Part shown: positions 41,359 to 49,952 of the stretch, piece after piece
Numbering within the stretch: position 1 is the first letter of the stretch
How the letters are laid out: each line of letters begins with the position of its first letter
NCBI RefSeq assembly: GCF_014170375.1
Contig: NZ_LZZW01000035.1
Location: forward strand, 43,703-107,702
Direction: 5' to 3'
Length of the DNA: 64,000 nucleotides
Source: Variovorax sp. UMC13
GTDB lineage: Bacteria > Pseudomonadota > Gammaproteobacteria > Burkholderiales > Burkholderiaceae_C
Made by a program: the position numbers and the translations under genes
The notes under the pieces: generated by a model
What the model was told of the DNA's origin: nothing
What the model saw: only the letters and a program-made list of their open reading frames with translations
The model's database searches: none

Positions 41359-42578
41359 TGGCGGTCGAAGGGCTTCGCACCGCCACGCCGGCGGCCGCGC
41401 CGGCGCCCGCCCGCGCAAAGCCATCGGCCGAGGCGGCCGACGGTACGGGTTTCGGTGCCGCGCTGGCGGCCTGCGAGCGCGTGGACGCGGCCACGGTGGA
41501 GAAGGAGGTCGACACGGCGACCGACACCGCTGCCGACACCACTGCGCCCGCCAAGGACAAGGAGACCGAAACCGGGACGGCCCCCGCGGTCGCCGTGGCG
41601 GTGGAAGCGCCGACCGGCGACGCGGCATGGCTGGCCCAGAGCGGTGGCGTGCCGCGCCTGCCGACCCTCGCGCCGTCGGCCACGCCGGGACCGACCGCGG
41701 CGCACGGTGTCGGGTCCGTGGGGACGGTCGACCGCAGCGTGAGCGCGCGCACGGCGTCGCCGGCGCAGCCCCTGGCGGCGAACGATGCCCCGACGCCGCC
41801 CGTGCATCCCGCACCTGCCACCGGGGTCCCCGCAGCCGACGTGCCCACGGCCGCCCCCGCCACCGCGCTGCTGTTGCAGCAGCAACGCATGGCACAGCGC
41901 GACGCGGCAGCGGCCACCGAGCCTTCCGCGCGCCAGACGCTCACGGCGCTGGTACAGCACCCGGGCGCCGAACTGCAGGCCCTGCCCGGCATGGGCCCGG
42001 GCCTGCTGTCGCCCGAGGCCCAGGGCCTGCCGCGCCGCTGGGAGCGCGCCACCGCATCGGCCGGCCCGGTCGCGGGCACCGGGCCGTCGCCGCTGGCCGG
42101 CGCCGATGCCTCGAACCCGTCGCCCTTCATGGCACCGGTCGATGCCGCGGCCGCCGGCGCGTCGCTGGGCCATCCGGGCCTGGCCGAGCGCATGACCGAG
42201 CAGGTGAGCTGGTGGATGGCGCAGAAGACCCAGGGCGCGGAGCTCAGCATGGCCCTCGACGGCCGGCCGGTGTCGGTGAGCGTGAAGCTGCAGGGCAACG
42301 AGGCGCAGGTGGTGTTCCGCAGCGACCAGCCCGAGGCGCGCCAGATGCTCGCGCAGGCCCTGCCCGAGCTCAAGCAGATGTTCGGCAACGAGGGCCTGCT
42401 GCTGTCGCAGGCCTCGGTCGGCAGCCAGGCCCGCGACCCGCAGGGGCAGGGCGGCCATCCCGCGCGGCCGCCGGGCAAGGGCCAGGCTTCGGTCGGCGCG
42501 GTCGATGCAGTCGACGTGCGGCCTCGGGTCATGGCGCTGCGCGCCGACGGCAGCCGTCCGCTCGACCTCTACGTTTGA
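41358..42578 (+). CDS. fliK: hook-length control protein FliK
   Basis: FliK measures the hook and flips FlhB specificity. ATG 41358 gives 406 residues: an Ala/Pro/Thr-rich ruler (about residues 1-270) and the conserved C-terminal Flg_hook domain with ELSMALDGRPVSVSVKLQGN, VVFRSDQPEARQMLAQALPE and LKQMFGNEGLLLSQASVG. Overlaps fliJ by one base. A weak hairpin (AAGCCGC/GCGGCTT, 42583-42603) follows before fliL. Confidence 0.93.
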   Translation: MAVEGLRTATPAAAPAPARAKPSAEAADGTGFGAALAACERVDAATVEKEVDTATDTAADTTAPAKDKETETGTAPAVAVAVEAPTGDAAWLAQSGGVPRLPTLAPSATPGPTAAHGVGSVGTVDRSVSARTASPAQPLAANDAPTPPVHPAPATGVPAADVPTAAPATALLLQQQRMAQRDAAAATEPSARQTLTALVQHPGAELQALPGMGPGLLSPEAQGLPRRWERATASAGPVAGTGPSPLAGADASNPSPFMAPVDAAAAGASLGHPGLAERMTEQVSWWMAQKTQGAELSMALDGRPVSVSVKLQGNEAQVVFRSDQPEARQMLAQALPELKQMFGNEGLLLSQASVGSQARDPQGQGGHPARPPGKGQASVGAVDAVDVRPRVMALRADGSRPLDLYV

Positions 42579-42730
42579 GACCAAGCCGCCATAAGCGCGG
42601 CTTTTGCGCCGCTTTTCCCGGGCTTCGCTTCACCCTGCCAATCGAATAATCGACCGCATGCACAGCGCCTCCGGTGCGCCGGACGCCGTGCCTGTGATCC
42701 GATTCCCAACGAACGACCCAAGGAAAGCCC

Positions 42731-43297
42731 GTGTCCGCCAAAGCTGCCGAATCCGCGCCGGCCACCGACAAGCCCAAGGGCAAGCTCAAGCCCCTGCTGC
42801 TCGGGCTGGCCGGCGTGCTGCTGCTCGTCAGCGGCGCCGGCGGTACCTGGTTCTTCCTCAACAACAACAAGAAGGCCCACGCGCCGGCCCATGAGGAAGA
42901 GGCCGTGGCCGAGACGCCCAAGGCCGCCACGCCGAGCTACCTGGCGCTGGACAACATGGTGTTCAACCTGGCCGACGGCGGCGGCGACCGCGTGGCGCAG
43001 GTCGGCATCACGCTCGAACTGCAGAACGACAAGGCGGCCGAGCAGATCAAGCAGCTGATGCCCAAGATCCGCAACGGCGTGCTGATGATGGTCTCGCAGC
43101 GCACCTCCGAGGAACTGCTCAAGCGCGACGGCAAGGAAAAGCTCGCCACCGACATCCAGGTCGAGGTCTCGCGCCTGCTGGGCTACGACATCGAGCCGCC
43201 CAAGCCGGCCAAGGGCGACGAGGACGCGCCGGTGCGCCGCAAGAAAAGCCAGGGCCCGGTGCAGGCCGTGCTGTTCTCCAGCTTCATCGTGCAATGA
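42731..43297 (+). CDS. fliL: flagellar basal-body protein FliL
   Basis: FliL surrounds the stator and supports torque. The GTG start at 42731 (AAGGAAAG upstream) gives 188 residues: a basic N terminus, one membrane helix (LLLGLAGVLLLVSGAGGTWF, about residues 20-40), a charged linker, then the periplasmic domain with LALDNMVFNLADGGGDRVAQ. It overlaps fliM by 4 nt. A 152-nt gap before it might hold an internal promoter, none being evident. Confidence 0.95.
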   Translation: MSAKAAESAPATDKPKGKLKPLLLGLAGVLLLVSGAGGTWFFLNNNKKAHAPAHEEEAVAETPKAATPSYLALDNMVFNLADGGGDRVAQVGITLELQNDKAAEQIKQLMPKIRNGVLMMVSQRTSEELLKRDGKEKLATDIQVEVSRLLGYDIEPPKPAKGDEDAPVRRKKSQGPVQAVLFSSFIVQ

Positions 43298-44277
43298 GCA
43301 CCGACCCCGCCACGGACGATGCGTTCACCGGCGCCGCGCCGGCCGACCCGGTGGCGCGCATGGCCGAGGCCGCCGCGCGCGCCTACGACCTGGCCGCGGC
43401 CGACCGGCTGGTGCGCCGCCCGATGCCCACGCTGGACATCGTGAACGAGCGCTTCCTGCGCCACCTGCGCGTGGGCGTGTTCCAGCTGGTGCGCCGCGGC
43501 GCCGAGATCGCCATCGCGCCGGTCGAGGTGCAGGGCTACGCCGACTTCCTGGCCTCGCTGGCGCCGCCGACCAACTTCAACGTGGTCGCGCTGCAGCCGC
43601 TGCGCGGCCATGGCCTGGTGGTGTGCGACGCCACGCTGATCTCGGTGCTGGTCGATGCGCTCTACGGCGGCGCCTGTACGCTGCAGGCACCGATGGAAGG
43701 CCGCGACTTCTCGCCCACCGAGCAGCGCGTGATCCAGCGCCTGCTGGGCATCGTCTGCACCGAATACAACAAGGCCTGGAAAGAGATCTACCCGCTCGAG
43801 CTCGCGCATGTGCGCAGCGAGACGCACCCGCAGTTCGTCAACGTGGCGGCGCCGGCCGACAAGGTGGTGGTGACCACGCTGAAGATCGCCATCGGCGACT
43901 TCGAGGGTTCGGTGCGCATCTGCCTGCCCTACGGCGCGCTGGACCCGATCCGCGACGTGCTCTACGGCGCGCAGCAGGCGCAGGCGATGGCCGAGGACCG
44001 GCGCTGGGTCACGGCGCTCACGCGCGAGATCCAGTCGGCCGAGGTCACGCTGGTGGCCGAGTTCGCGCAGGCCGAGCTCACCGTCGCCCAGTTGCTGGCC
44101 ATGAAGGCCGGCGACTTCATCCAGTTCGACCGGCCGGCGCGCGTGGTCGCCGCGGTCGACGGCACGCCCGTCTTCGCCTGCCACTACGGCACCCACAGCA
44201 CGCGCTATGCGCTGCGCATCGATGAATGCCTGCGCGGGGACGACCCGCATTGGCTTGGAGGTTCCCATGACCGTTGA
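43294..44277 (+). CDS. fliM: rotor switch protein FliM
   Basis: FliM is the C-ring protein that binds CheY-P. The 327-residue product has the CheC-like middle domain with RRPMPTLDIVNERFLRHLRV and LLGIVCTEYNKAWKEIYPLE, and the C-terminal SpoA domain (VTLVAEFAQAELTVAQLLAM). The N-terminal EIDALL-type CheY-binding motif is not obvious; the first 30 residues are Ala/Asp-rich instead. Overlaps fliL by 4 nt and fliN by 11 nt. Confidence 0.96.
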   Translation: MSTDPATDDAFTGAAPADPVARMAEAAARAYDLAAADRLVRRPMPTLDIVNERFLRHLRVGVFQLVRRGAEIAIAPVEVQGYADFLASLAPPTNFNVVALQPLRGHGLVVCDATLISVLVDALYGGACTLQAPMEGRDFSPTEQRVIQRLLGIVCTEYNKAWKEIYPLELAHVRSETHPQFVNVAAPADKVVVTTLKIAIGDFEGSVRICLPYGALDPIRDVLYGAQQAQAMAEDRRWVTALTREIQSAEVTLVAEFAQAELTVAQLLAMKAGDFIQFDRPARVVAAVDGTPVFACHYGTHSTRYALRIDECLRGDDPHWLGGSHDR

Positions 44278-44641
44278 ACAACAGAGCATCCCTTCTTCTT
44301 CCGACGGCGCCGGCTGGGCCGAGGCGCTGGACGGCGCGGCCGTCGGCGCGAGCGCGGCCGATGCGCAGGCGCCGTTGCAGGACATCCAGCGCGTGCTCGA
44401 CATCCCGGTGCAGCTGACCGTGGAGCTGGGCCGCAAGAAGGTGTCGATCAAGCACGTGCTGCAGCTGGGCCAGGGCTCGATCGTCGAGCTCGACACGCTG
44501 GCCGGCGAGCCGATGGACGTGCTGGTCAACGGCTACCTGGTCGCGCAGGGCGAGGTGGTGGTGGTCAACAACAAGTTCGGCATCCGCCTGACCGACGTCG
44601 TCACGCCGTCGGAGCGGCTGCGACGCGTGCACCGCGCTTGA
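44267..44641 (+). CDS. fliN: rotor switch protein FliN
   Basis: FliN completes the C ring and docks FliH. ATG 44267 gives 124 residues. The C-terminal SpoA domain is typical: IPVQLTVELGRKKVSIKHVL, LGQGSIVELDTLAGEPMDVL, VNGYLVAQGEVVVVNNKFGI. Upstream in-frame ATGs fall inside fliM and were not used. The N-terminal 40 residues are Ser/Ala-rich linker. Confidence 0.97.
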   Translation: MTVEQQSIPSSSDGAGWAEALDGAAVGASAADAQAPLQDIQRVLDIPVQLTVELGRKKVSIKHVLQLGQGSIVELDTLAGEPMDVLVNGYLVAQGEVVVVNNKFGIRLTDVVTPSERLRRVHRA

Positions 44642-44657
44642 GATCGCACAGGCTTCC

Positions 44658-44942
44658 ATGACCCAGAGTCTCGTCACCGTCGTCCTGTTCGTCGCGGCCA
44701 TCCTCTCGATCCCCTTCCTGCTCAGGCGCTACCAGCAGCGCCGCGGCCTGCAGCCCGGCGGCCTGCCCGGCGGCGGCTCGAAGCTGGTGTCGGCGGTCGC
44801 GGTGGGGCCCCAGCAGCGCGTCGTCACGGTCGAGGTCGGCCCCGAGGACGCGCGCACCTGGCTCGTGCTGGGCGTGACCGGCCAGACCATCACCTGCCTG
44901 CACACGCTGCCGGCCAAGGCCGCGGTGGCGCCCCATGCTTAA
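44658..44942 (+). CDS. fliO: export apparatus assembly protein FliO
   Basis: FliO assists assembly of the FliPQR export gate. The 94-residue product has one N-terminal membrane helix (LVTVVLFVAAILSIPFLLR) and a small cytoplasmic part with GPQQRVVTVEVGPEDARTWL, the FliO pattern. It is at the short end for the family. It overlaps fliP by 8 nt. Confidence 0.9.
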   Translation: MTQSLVTVVLFVAAILSIPFLLRRYQQRRGLQPGGLPGGGSKLVSAVAVGPQQRVVTVEVGPEDARTWLVLGVTGQTITCLHTLPAKAAVAPHA

Positions 44943-45678
44943 GCGCACGGGAGCCGCGCTGCTGGCGCTGGCCGCCGTGGCGGCGCAGGCGCAGGAAGCC
45001 GCGGGCGGCCAGCTGCCGCTGCTGATCGGCCAGGGCGCGGGCGGCACCAGCTTCTCGGTGCCGGTGCAGACGCTGCTGTTCTTCACCGCGCTGTCCTTCC
45101 TGCCGGCGATCCTGCTGATGATGACCGGCTTCACGCGCATCGTGATCGTGCTGTCGCTGCTGCGCCAGGCGCTGGGCACGCAGTCGGCGCCGCCCAACCA
45201 GGTGGTGATCGGGCTGTCGCTGTTCCTCACGCTGTTCGTCATGGGGCCCACGCTCGACCGTGTCTACAACGAGGCCTACAAGCCCTACACCGAGAACACG
45301 CTGGGCTTCGAGGCCGCGGTGGCCAAGGCCGAGGTGCCGATGCGCCAGTTCATGCTGAAGCAGACGCGCCAGTCGGACTTCGCGCTGTTCGCGCGCCTGG
45401 CCCGGCTGCCCGCCGAGGTGACGGCCGAGACCGCGCCGATGCGCGTGCTGATCCCGGCCTTCGCCACCAGCGAGCTCAAGTCGGCCTTCCAGATCGGCTT
45501 CATGATCTTCATCCCCTTCCTGGTGATCGACATCGTGGTGTCGAGCGTCCTGATGTCGCTGGGCATGATGATGCTGTCGCCGGTGCTGGTGGCGCTGCCG
45601 TTCAAGCTCATGCTGTTCGTGCTGGCCGACGGCTGGAACCTGCTGATCGGCTCGCTGGCCGCCAGCTTCGCGATCTGA
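44935..45678 (+). CDS. fliP: flagellar export gate protein FliP
   Basis: FliP, with FliQ and FliR, forms the core export pore. The 247-residue product has a cleavable signal (ending LAAVAAQAQ), then membrane segments with LSFLPAILLMMTGFTRIVIV, the LRQALGTQSAPPNQVVIGL loop and the C-terminal MIFIPFLVIDIVVSSVLMS. Translation is probably coupled to fliO. Confidence 0.97.
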   Translation: MLKRTGAALLALAAVAAQAQEAAGGQLPLLIGQGAGGTSFSVPVQTLLFFTALSFLPAILLMMTGFTRIVIVLSLLRQALGTQSAPPNQVVIGLSLFLTLFVMGPTLDRVYNEAYKPYTENTLGFEAAVAKAEVPMRQFMLKQTRQSDFALFARLARLPAEVTAETAPMRVLIPAFATSELKSAFQIGFMIFIPFLVIDIVVSSVLMSLGMMMLSPVLVALPFKLMLFVLADGWNLLIGSLAASFAI

Positions 45679-45691
45679 GGAGGCTGCGGCC

Positions 45692-45961
45692 ATGAATGCA
45701 GAGATGGTTCTGACGATGGGGCGCGACGCGCTCGTCATTTTGTTGATGGTCTCGATGCCGGTGCTGCTGGCCGTGCTCGCGGTGGGCCTGGTGGTGAGCA
45801 TCTTCCAGGCGATCACGCAGATCAACGAGGCCACGCTGGCCTTCGTGCCCAAGCTGGTCGCGGCGGTGGTGGTGTTCGCCATCGCCGGGCCGTGGATGCT
45901 GGGCACCTTGGTCGACTACATCCGCCGCACCATCGAATCCATTCCGCAGATGGTGCTGTAG
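45692..45961 (+). CDS. fliQ: flagellar export gate protein FliQ
   Basis: FliQ is the small two-helix subunit wrapped round FliP-FliR. The 89-residue length is exact for the family. Helix one is ALVILLMVSMPVLLAVLAVG; the loop with SIFQAITQINEATLAFVPKL is the signature; helix two ends in LGTLVDYIRRTIESIPQMV. Thirteen nt after fliP, 15 nt before fliR. Confidence 0.97.
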   Translation: MNAEMVLTMGRDALVILLMVSMPVLLAVLAVGLVVSIFQAITQINEATLAFVPKLVAAVVVFAIAGPWMLGTLVDYIRRTIESIPQMVL

Positions 45962-45976
45962 GCCGGGTCCGCCGCC

Positions 45977-46747
45977 GTGCTCACCTTCACCGAGGCGCAG
46001 CTCATGGCCTGGGTCACGCCAGTGCTGTGGCCCTTCCTGCGGGTGCTGGGCGTGTTCACCACCGCGCCGATCTTCAACTCGCGCGCCTTCCCGGTGCGCG
46101 CGCGCGTGGGCCTGGCCTTCATGGTGGCGCTGTGCGCGCAGGCCACGCTGGGCACGCAGCCGACGGTGCCGCTCGACGCGAGCGCGGGCCTGGGCGCGCT
46201 GGTGCAGCAGGTCGCCATCGGCATGACCATCGGTTTCGCGGTGCGGCTGGTGTTCGCCACGGTCGAGCTCGCGGGCGAACTGGTGGGGCTGCAGATGGGG
46301 CTCAACTTCGCGGCCTTCTTCGACCCGATGAGCAACGCGCAGACCAGCGCGGTCTCGCGCTTCCTGGGCAACATCGCGGTGCTGCTGTTCATCGCGATCA
46401 ACGGCCACCTCACCGTGCTGATGGCGGTGATCAAGAGCTTCGACACCTTCCCGGTGGGCGGCAGCGTGCTGGACGCACTCGCGCGGCTGCGCATGCACGA
46501 GCTGGGCACCGACCTGTTCGCCAGCGCGCTGTGGATCGCGCTGCCCATGATCGGCCTGCTGCTGTTCGTGAACCTGGTGCTGGGCGTGATCTCGCGCGTG
46601 GCGCCGCAGATGAACATCTACGCCATCGGTTTCCCGGTCACGCTGACCACCGGGCTGGCCGGCATCGCGCTGGTGCTGCCGATGATGGAGCAGCCCTTGC
46701 TGCAGCTGATGGAGCGGATGATCTCGTTGTTCGCGGGCGGGCGCTGA
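45977..46747 (+). CDS. fliR: flagellar export gate protein FliR
   Basis: FliR closes the export core and contacts FlhB. The GTG start at 45977 gives 256 residues with about six hydrophobic segments, including TPVLWPFLRVLGVFTTAPIF and LVGLQMGLNFAAFFDPMSNA. It is the last gene of the plus-strand fli operon. The convergent response-regulator gene ends only 6 nt away. Confidence 0.96.
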   Translation: MLTFTEAQLMAWVTPVLWPFLRVLGVFTTAPIFNSRAFPVRARVGLAFMVALCAQATLGTQPTVPLDASAGLGALVQQVAIGMTIGFAVRLVFATVELAGELVGLQMGLNFAAFFDPMSNAQTSAVSRFLGNIAVLLFIAINGHLTVLMAVIKSFDTFPVGGSVLDALARLRMHELGTDLFASALWIALPMIGLLLFVNLVLGVISRVAPQMNIYAIGFPVTLTTGLAGIALVLPMMEQPLLQLMERMISLFAGGR

Positions 46748-46753
46748 GGCGCC

Positions 46754-47392
46754 TCACACCAGGTTGTTGCGGATCGCGTAGACCGTGATGGCCGCGTTGT
46801 TCGCCAGGTTGAGCTTTTCCAGCACGCGCGAACGGTAGACGCTCACGGTCTTGGGGCTCAGCATCAGCTCTTCGGCGATGCTCGACAAGCGCTTGCCCGA
46901 GGCGATCATCACCAGCGTCTGCAGCTCGCGGTCGGACAGCACCGTGTGCGGGGCGGCCGCCTCGGTGGGGCGCGAGACGCTGTCGGCCAGCATCTGCGCG
47001 AGTTCGGGCGTGACGTGCTTGCGGCCGTAGGCCACGGTGCGGGTCGCGGCGATCAGCTCGGCCGGGTCGCCGGCCTTGCTCACGAAGCCCTGGGCGCCGG
47101 CCTTGAGGCAGCGGATCGCGTACTGTTCCTCGGTGAACATCGACACCACCAGCACGCGGATCGGCGTCTCGCCGTCGGCCAGCACCGCGCTCAGCACCTC
47201 GAGCCCGCTGCGCCCGGGCAGGCCCAGGTCGAGCAGCAGCACGTCGCAGGGCGTGTTGTTGCGCAGCAGCTCGCGCACCTCGGCATAGCTCGCGGCCTCG
47301 GCCGTCACACGGATGTCGACCGCCTCGCTGAGCGTCTGGCGGATGCCGCGGCGCACCAGCGCGTGGTCGTCGCAGATCACCACGTTGATCAT
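46754..47392 (-). CDS. NarL/FixJ-family response regulator
   Basis: A 212-residue two-domain regulator. The receiver (about 1-120) has the acidic pair ICDDH, phospho-acceptor Asp in VLLLDLGLPGRSGLEVL (near residue 54), VSMFTEE and the switch Lys in VSKAGD. The LuxR-type HTH follows with LSDRELQTLVMIASGKRLSS and LMLSPKTVSVYRSRVLEKL. ATG 47392 overlaps the kinase stop as ATGA. The partner is certainly the adjacent kinase; the signal and target genes are unknown. Its place beside fliR hints at motility but is not proof. Confidence 0.9.
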   Translation of the reverse strand: MINVVICDDHALVRRGIRQTLSEAVDIRVTAEAASYAEVRELLRNNTPCDVLLLDLGLPGRSGLEVLSAVLADGETPIRVLVVSMFTEEQYAIRCLKAGAQGFVSKAGDPAELIAATRTVAYGRKHVTPELAQMLADSVSRPTEAAAPHTVLSDRELQTLVMIASGKRLSSIAEELMLSPKTVSVYRSRVLEKLNLANNAAITVYAIRNNLV

Positions 47393-48096
47393 GCCGGCGC
47401 TCCCTGCGCGAGCGGTGCCACCAGCGTCACCGTGGTGCCGGTGCCCAGCGCGCTGTCGATGTGTAAACAGCCGCCGACGGACTGCGCGCGCCCGGCCAGG
47501 CCGCGCAGGCCGAACGACGGTCGGTCGTCGGGCGCGGCCTCGGGCGTGATGCCGCGGCCGTCGTCCTGCACGGCCACGCGCAGGGTGCTGTCGGACGTGT
47601 CGAGCGCGATATCCACGCGACGGCCTTGCGCATGGCGCGCGACATTGCTCAGCGCCTCCTGCACCGTGCGGTAGGCGGCCAGTTGCAGCGCGGCCGGCAG
47701 CACCGCGTCGCCGATCGATCCGGTGACGGCGGTGGCGAGGCCGGTGCGCCGGCGAAAGCGCTCGGCCAGGCCGCGCAGCGCGGCGTCCAGGCCGTCGTCG
47801 AGGTCGGGCGGGTAGAGATCGTGCACCACGCGCTGGGTTGCGTCGATCGCCTGGCGCAAGGCTTCCTGCGCCGAGCGCAGGCGCTCCGGGGCCTCGGCGG
47901 CATCGGGATGGCGGAGGACTTGCGAGAGGTCGAAGTGCAGGGCGGTCAGCGCGCCGCCGATGTCGTCGTGGACCTCGCGGGCCAGCGCGAGGCGCTGGGC
48001 CTCGAGCAGTGCTTGCAGCGTTTCGGTTTCCGGATGGCCCACCTGTCGCTCGGGGACATCGGTGAGTCGGCAGGTGGTGGCAGGGGCCCTCGGCAT
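47389..48096 (-). CDS. NarX/DegS-type histidine kinase without sensor domain
   Basis: A 235-residue cytosolic kinase. It has the HisKA_3 dimerisation box with LAREVHDDIGGALTALHFDL (phospho-acceptor His) and the HATPase part with RTVQEALSNVARHAQGRRVD (N box) and VQDDGRGI and FGLRGLAGRAQSVGG (G boxes). No membrane segment and no PAS, GAF or other input domain precedes the His box; only about 40 residues do. ATG 48096 was preferred to a TTG three codons earlier. It must sense a cytoplasmic cue or a partner protein. Confidence 0.88.
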   Translation of the reverse strand: MPRAPATTCRLTDVPERQVGHPETETLQALLEAQRLALAREVHDDIGGALTALHFDLSQVLRHPDAAEAPERLRSAQEALRQAIDATQRVVHDLYPPDLDDGLDAALRGLAERFRRRTGLATAVTGSIGDAVLPAALQLAAYRTVQEALSNVARHAQGRRVDIALDTSDSTLRVAVQDDGRGITPEAAPDDRPSFGLRGLAGRAQSVGGCLHIDSALGTGTTVTLVAPLAQGAPA

Positions 48097-48112
48097 GGGG
48101 CGCAATGATATT

Positions 48113-48124
48113 TGACAATTGTCA
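48113..48124. promoter_or_regulatory. perfect 12-bp palindrome before the kinase-regulator operon
   Basis: TGACAATTGTCA is a perfect palindrome, 17 bp upstream of the kinase ATG and in an A+T-rich pocket. Candidate operator, perhaps for the co-encoded regulator. No homologous site is known to me. Confidence 0.5.
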
Positions 48125-48211
48125 TCAAGGCGGTCGCCGAGGCTCGGAAGTTTGAACTTTCTTCGCAGTTTTTCATCGGTACGGCGCCGTCGCCCCGAGG
48201 CCGCAAAGCGC

Positions 48212-48859
48212 TCAGCCGTGCCAGGCCGAGCAGCGGATCAGGCTGCAGAAGTTGCCGCGATGGAAGTGCGGCTCGTTGTCGGCGATCACGTCCGCCTTGA
48301 CGTTGCCGAAAGTCGTGTCGGGCTTGTGGCGGATGCCGTCGTAGAAGGCCTGGAGGATGTCCTCCTTGAAGTGTTCGGTGCGCGGGTGCGCCTGCACGAC
48401 TTGGGTGCGCTGCGCCTCGCTGAAAGCCGGGTAGTCCAGGCCCAGCACGTCCATCTCGACGCCGGCCGTGACCAGCGCCACCACCGGGTGCATGTGCTGC
48501 GGGATGCCGGGCGTGGTGTGCAGCGCGATCGCGTTCCAGACCAGGGCGACGTCGTGCGGCGCGATGCCGTGGCCGCGCAGGAAGTCGCGCGCCACGTTGG
48601 CGCCGTCGACCTCGAAGCGCTCGTTCGCGCTGCTGTGCTTCGGCACCAGGCCCATGTCGTGGAACATCGCGCCGGCGTAGAGCAGCTCGGGGTCGAAGGT
48701 GAGCCCGCGGCGCCTGCCGGCCAGCGCGCCGAAGTAGTAGACCCGGCTCGAGTGATGGAACAGCAGCGGCGGCACGGTGTCGCGCACCTGCTCGGTGATC
48801 TCGCGGGCCAGCTGGCTGTCGGGGATGCGCACCCCGTCGAGGGTGGTCGTCGATGTCAT
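48212..48859 (-). CDS. HD-domain hydrolase, cyanamide-hydratase-like
   Basis: A 215-residue metal-dependent HD protein. ATG 48859 is preceded by AGGAG. The metal ligands are visible in order: H45/H46 in LLFHHSSRVY, the HD pair in AGAMFHDMGLVP, and H in AIALHTTPGIPQHMHP. This spacing resembles the Ddi2/cyanamide hydratase group of HD proteins rather than the phosphodiesterases. Substrate unknown; hydration of a nitrile-like or isocyanide-like compound is only a guess. It is divergent from a GlxA-type regulator with a dyad between them. Confidence 0.8.
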   Translation of the reverse strand: MTSTTTLDGVRIPDSQLAREITEQVRDTVPPLLFHHSSRVYYFGALAGRRRGLTFDPELLYAGAMFHDMGLVPKHSSANERFEVDGANVARDFLRGHGIAPHDVALVWNAIALHTTPGIPQHMHPVVALVTAGVEMDVLGLDYPAFSEAQRTQVVQAHPRTEHFKEDILQAFYDGIRHKPDTTFGNVKADVIADNEPHFHRGNFCSLIRCSAWHG

Positions 48860-48918
48860 GTGGATTGCTCCTGTGAAGGTGGCTTCCACTCTAGGATTCG
48901 GCGATGATGTCCGGCATC

Positions 48919-48941
48919 GTCTTGATGCGACGAATCAAGAC
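48919..48941. promoter_or_regulatory. operator-like inverted repeat between HD and glxA-like genes
   Basis: GTCTTGAT (48919-48926), 7-nt spacer, ATCAAGAC (48934-48941), a perfect 8-bp dyad. It lies centrally in the 108-bp divergent space, 60 bp from the HD gene start and 27 bp from the regulator start. Likely operator of the AraC-type regulator. Confidence 0.6.
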
Positions 48942-48967
48942 ATTGCCCGTACAAAGAGGACACCCCC

Positions 48968-49948
48968 GTGCGCACCCCCAAGACCATCGCGATCCTGGCC
49001 CTGCCCGGCGTGCAGCTGCTCGACGTCTCGGGGCCGCTCGACGTCTTCGCCGAGGCCAACCTGCAGGCCGGCGCCGAGGCCTACCGGCTGCGCGTGGTGG
49101 CGAGCCGGCCCGGCGCGATCCGCAGTTCCTCGGGCGTGCGGCTGATGCCCGATGCGGTGATCGGCCGCGACGACGAGACCGACGAACCGATCCACACGCT
49201 GCTGGTGGCCGGCTCGCCGCATGCGGCCGGCGCGGTCGCCGATGCGGACGTCGCGGCATGGTTGCGCGCGCGCATCCCGGCGGTGCGGCGCTACGGCTCG
49301 GTCTGCAGCGGTGCCTTCGTGCTCGCGCAGGCCGGGCTGCTGAACGGCAGGCGCGTGACCACGCACTGGGCCGTGGCCGAGCAGCTGGCGCGCGACTTCC
49401 CCGCGGTCACGGTCGATGCCGATGCGATCCATGTGCGCGACGGCCGGCTGCGCACGGCCGCCGGCGTCACGGCCGGCCTCGACCTGGCGCTGGCGCTGGT
49501 CGAGGAGGACCTGGGCCGCGCGGTCGCGATGCAGGTCGCGGCGCAGCTGGTGATGTTCTTCAAGCGGCCTGGCGGCCAGATGCAGTTCAGCCGCAAGGGC
49601 GACGCCGTGCCGGCGGGCCGCTCCGCCTTGCAGGAGGTGCAGCGCTGGGCCACGGCGAATCCGGCGGCCGAGCTGGGCATCGCGCAGCTCGCGGCCCGCA
49701 TGGGATTGAGCGCACGCCACTTCGCACGGCTGTTCGCGCAGGAGGTCGGCGTCACGCCCGCGGCCTGGGTCGAGGGCGTGCGCGTGGCGGCTGCGCGTGC
49801 GCTGCTCGAGGCCGGCGAGGCCGCGCCCAAGCAGGTCGCGGCGGCCTGCGGCTTCAGCGATGTCGACACGCTGCGCCGCGCGTTCCAGCGCCGCCTGGGC
49901 ATCACGCCTGCGGAGTACCGCAGGCGGCATGGGCATGCGCGGGGCTGA
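48968..49948 (+). CDS. GlxA-family transcriptional regulator (DJ-1/PfpI + AraC HTH)
   Basis: A 326-residue regulator with GTG start after AGAGGA. The N-terminal DJ-1/PfpI-like domain (about 1-190) has LPGVQLLDVSGPLDVFAEAN and the elbow YGSVCSGAFVLAQAGLL with its Cys. The C-terminal AraC domain (about 215-320) has two HTH units, with AARMGLSARHFARLFAQEVG and KQVAAACGFSDVDTLRRAFQ. It presumably controls the divergent HD gene. It converges on the RidA gene with a 4-nt gap, so no shared terminator space exists. Confidence 0.9.
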   Translation: MRTPKTIAILALPGVQLLDVSGPLDVFAEANLQAGAEAYRLRVVASRPGAIRSSSGVRLMPDAVIGRDDETDEPIHTLLVAGSPHAAGAVADADVAAWLRARIPAVRRYGSVCSGAFVLAQAGLLNGRRVTTHWAVAEQLARDFPAVTVDADAIHVRDGRLRTAAGVTAGLDLALALVEEDLGRAVAMQVAAQLVMFFKRPGGQMQFSRKGDAVPAGRSALQEVQRWATANPAAELGIAQLAARMGLSARHFARLFAQEVGVTPAAWVEGVRVAAARALLEAGEAAPKQVAAACGFSDVDTLRRAFQRRLGITPAEYRRRHGHARG

Positions 49949-49952
49949 AGCC

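Noticed and set aside
25193..46747. Possible virulence-type III secretion system, because flhA, flhB, fliI and fliPQR have T3SS homologues
   Set aside because: All neighbours are rod, hook, ring, switch and filament genes, and no secretin, needle or translocon gene is present.
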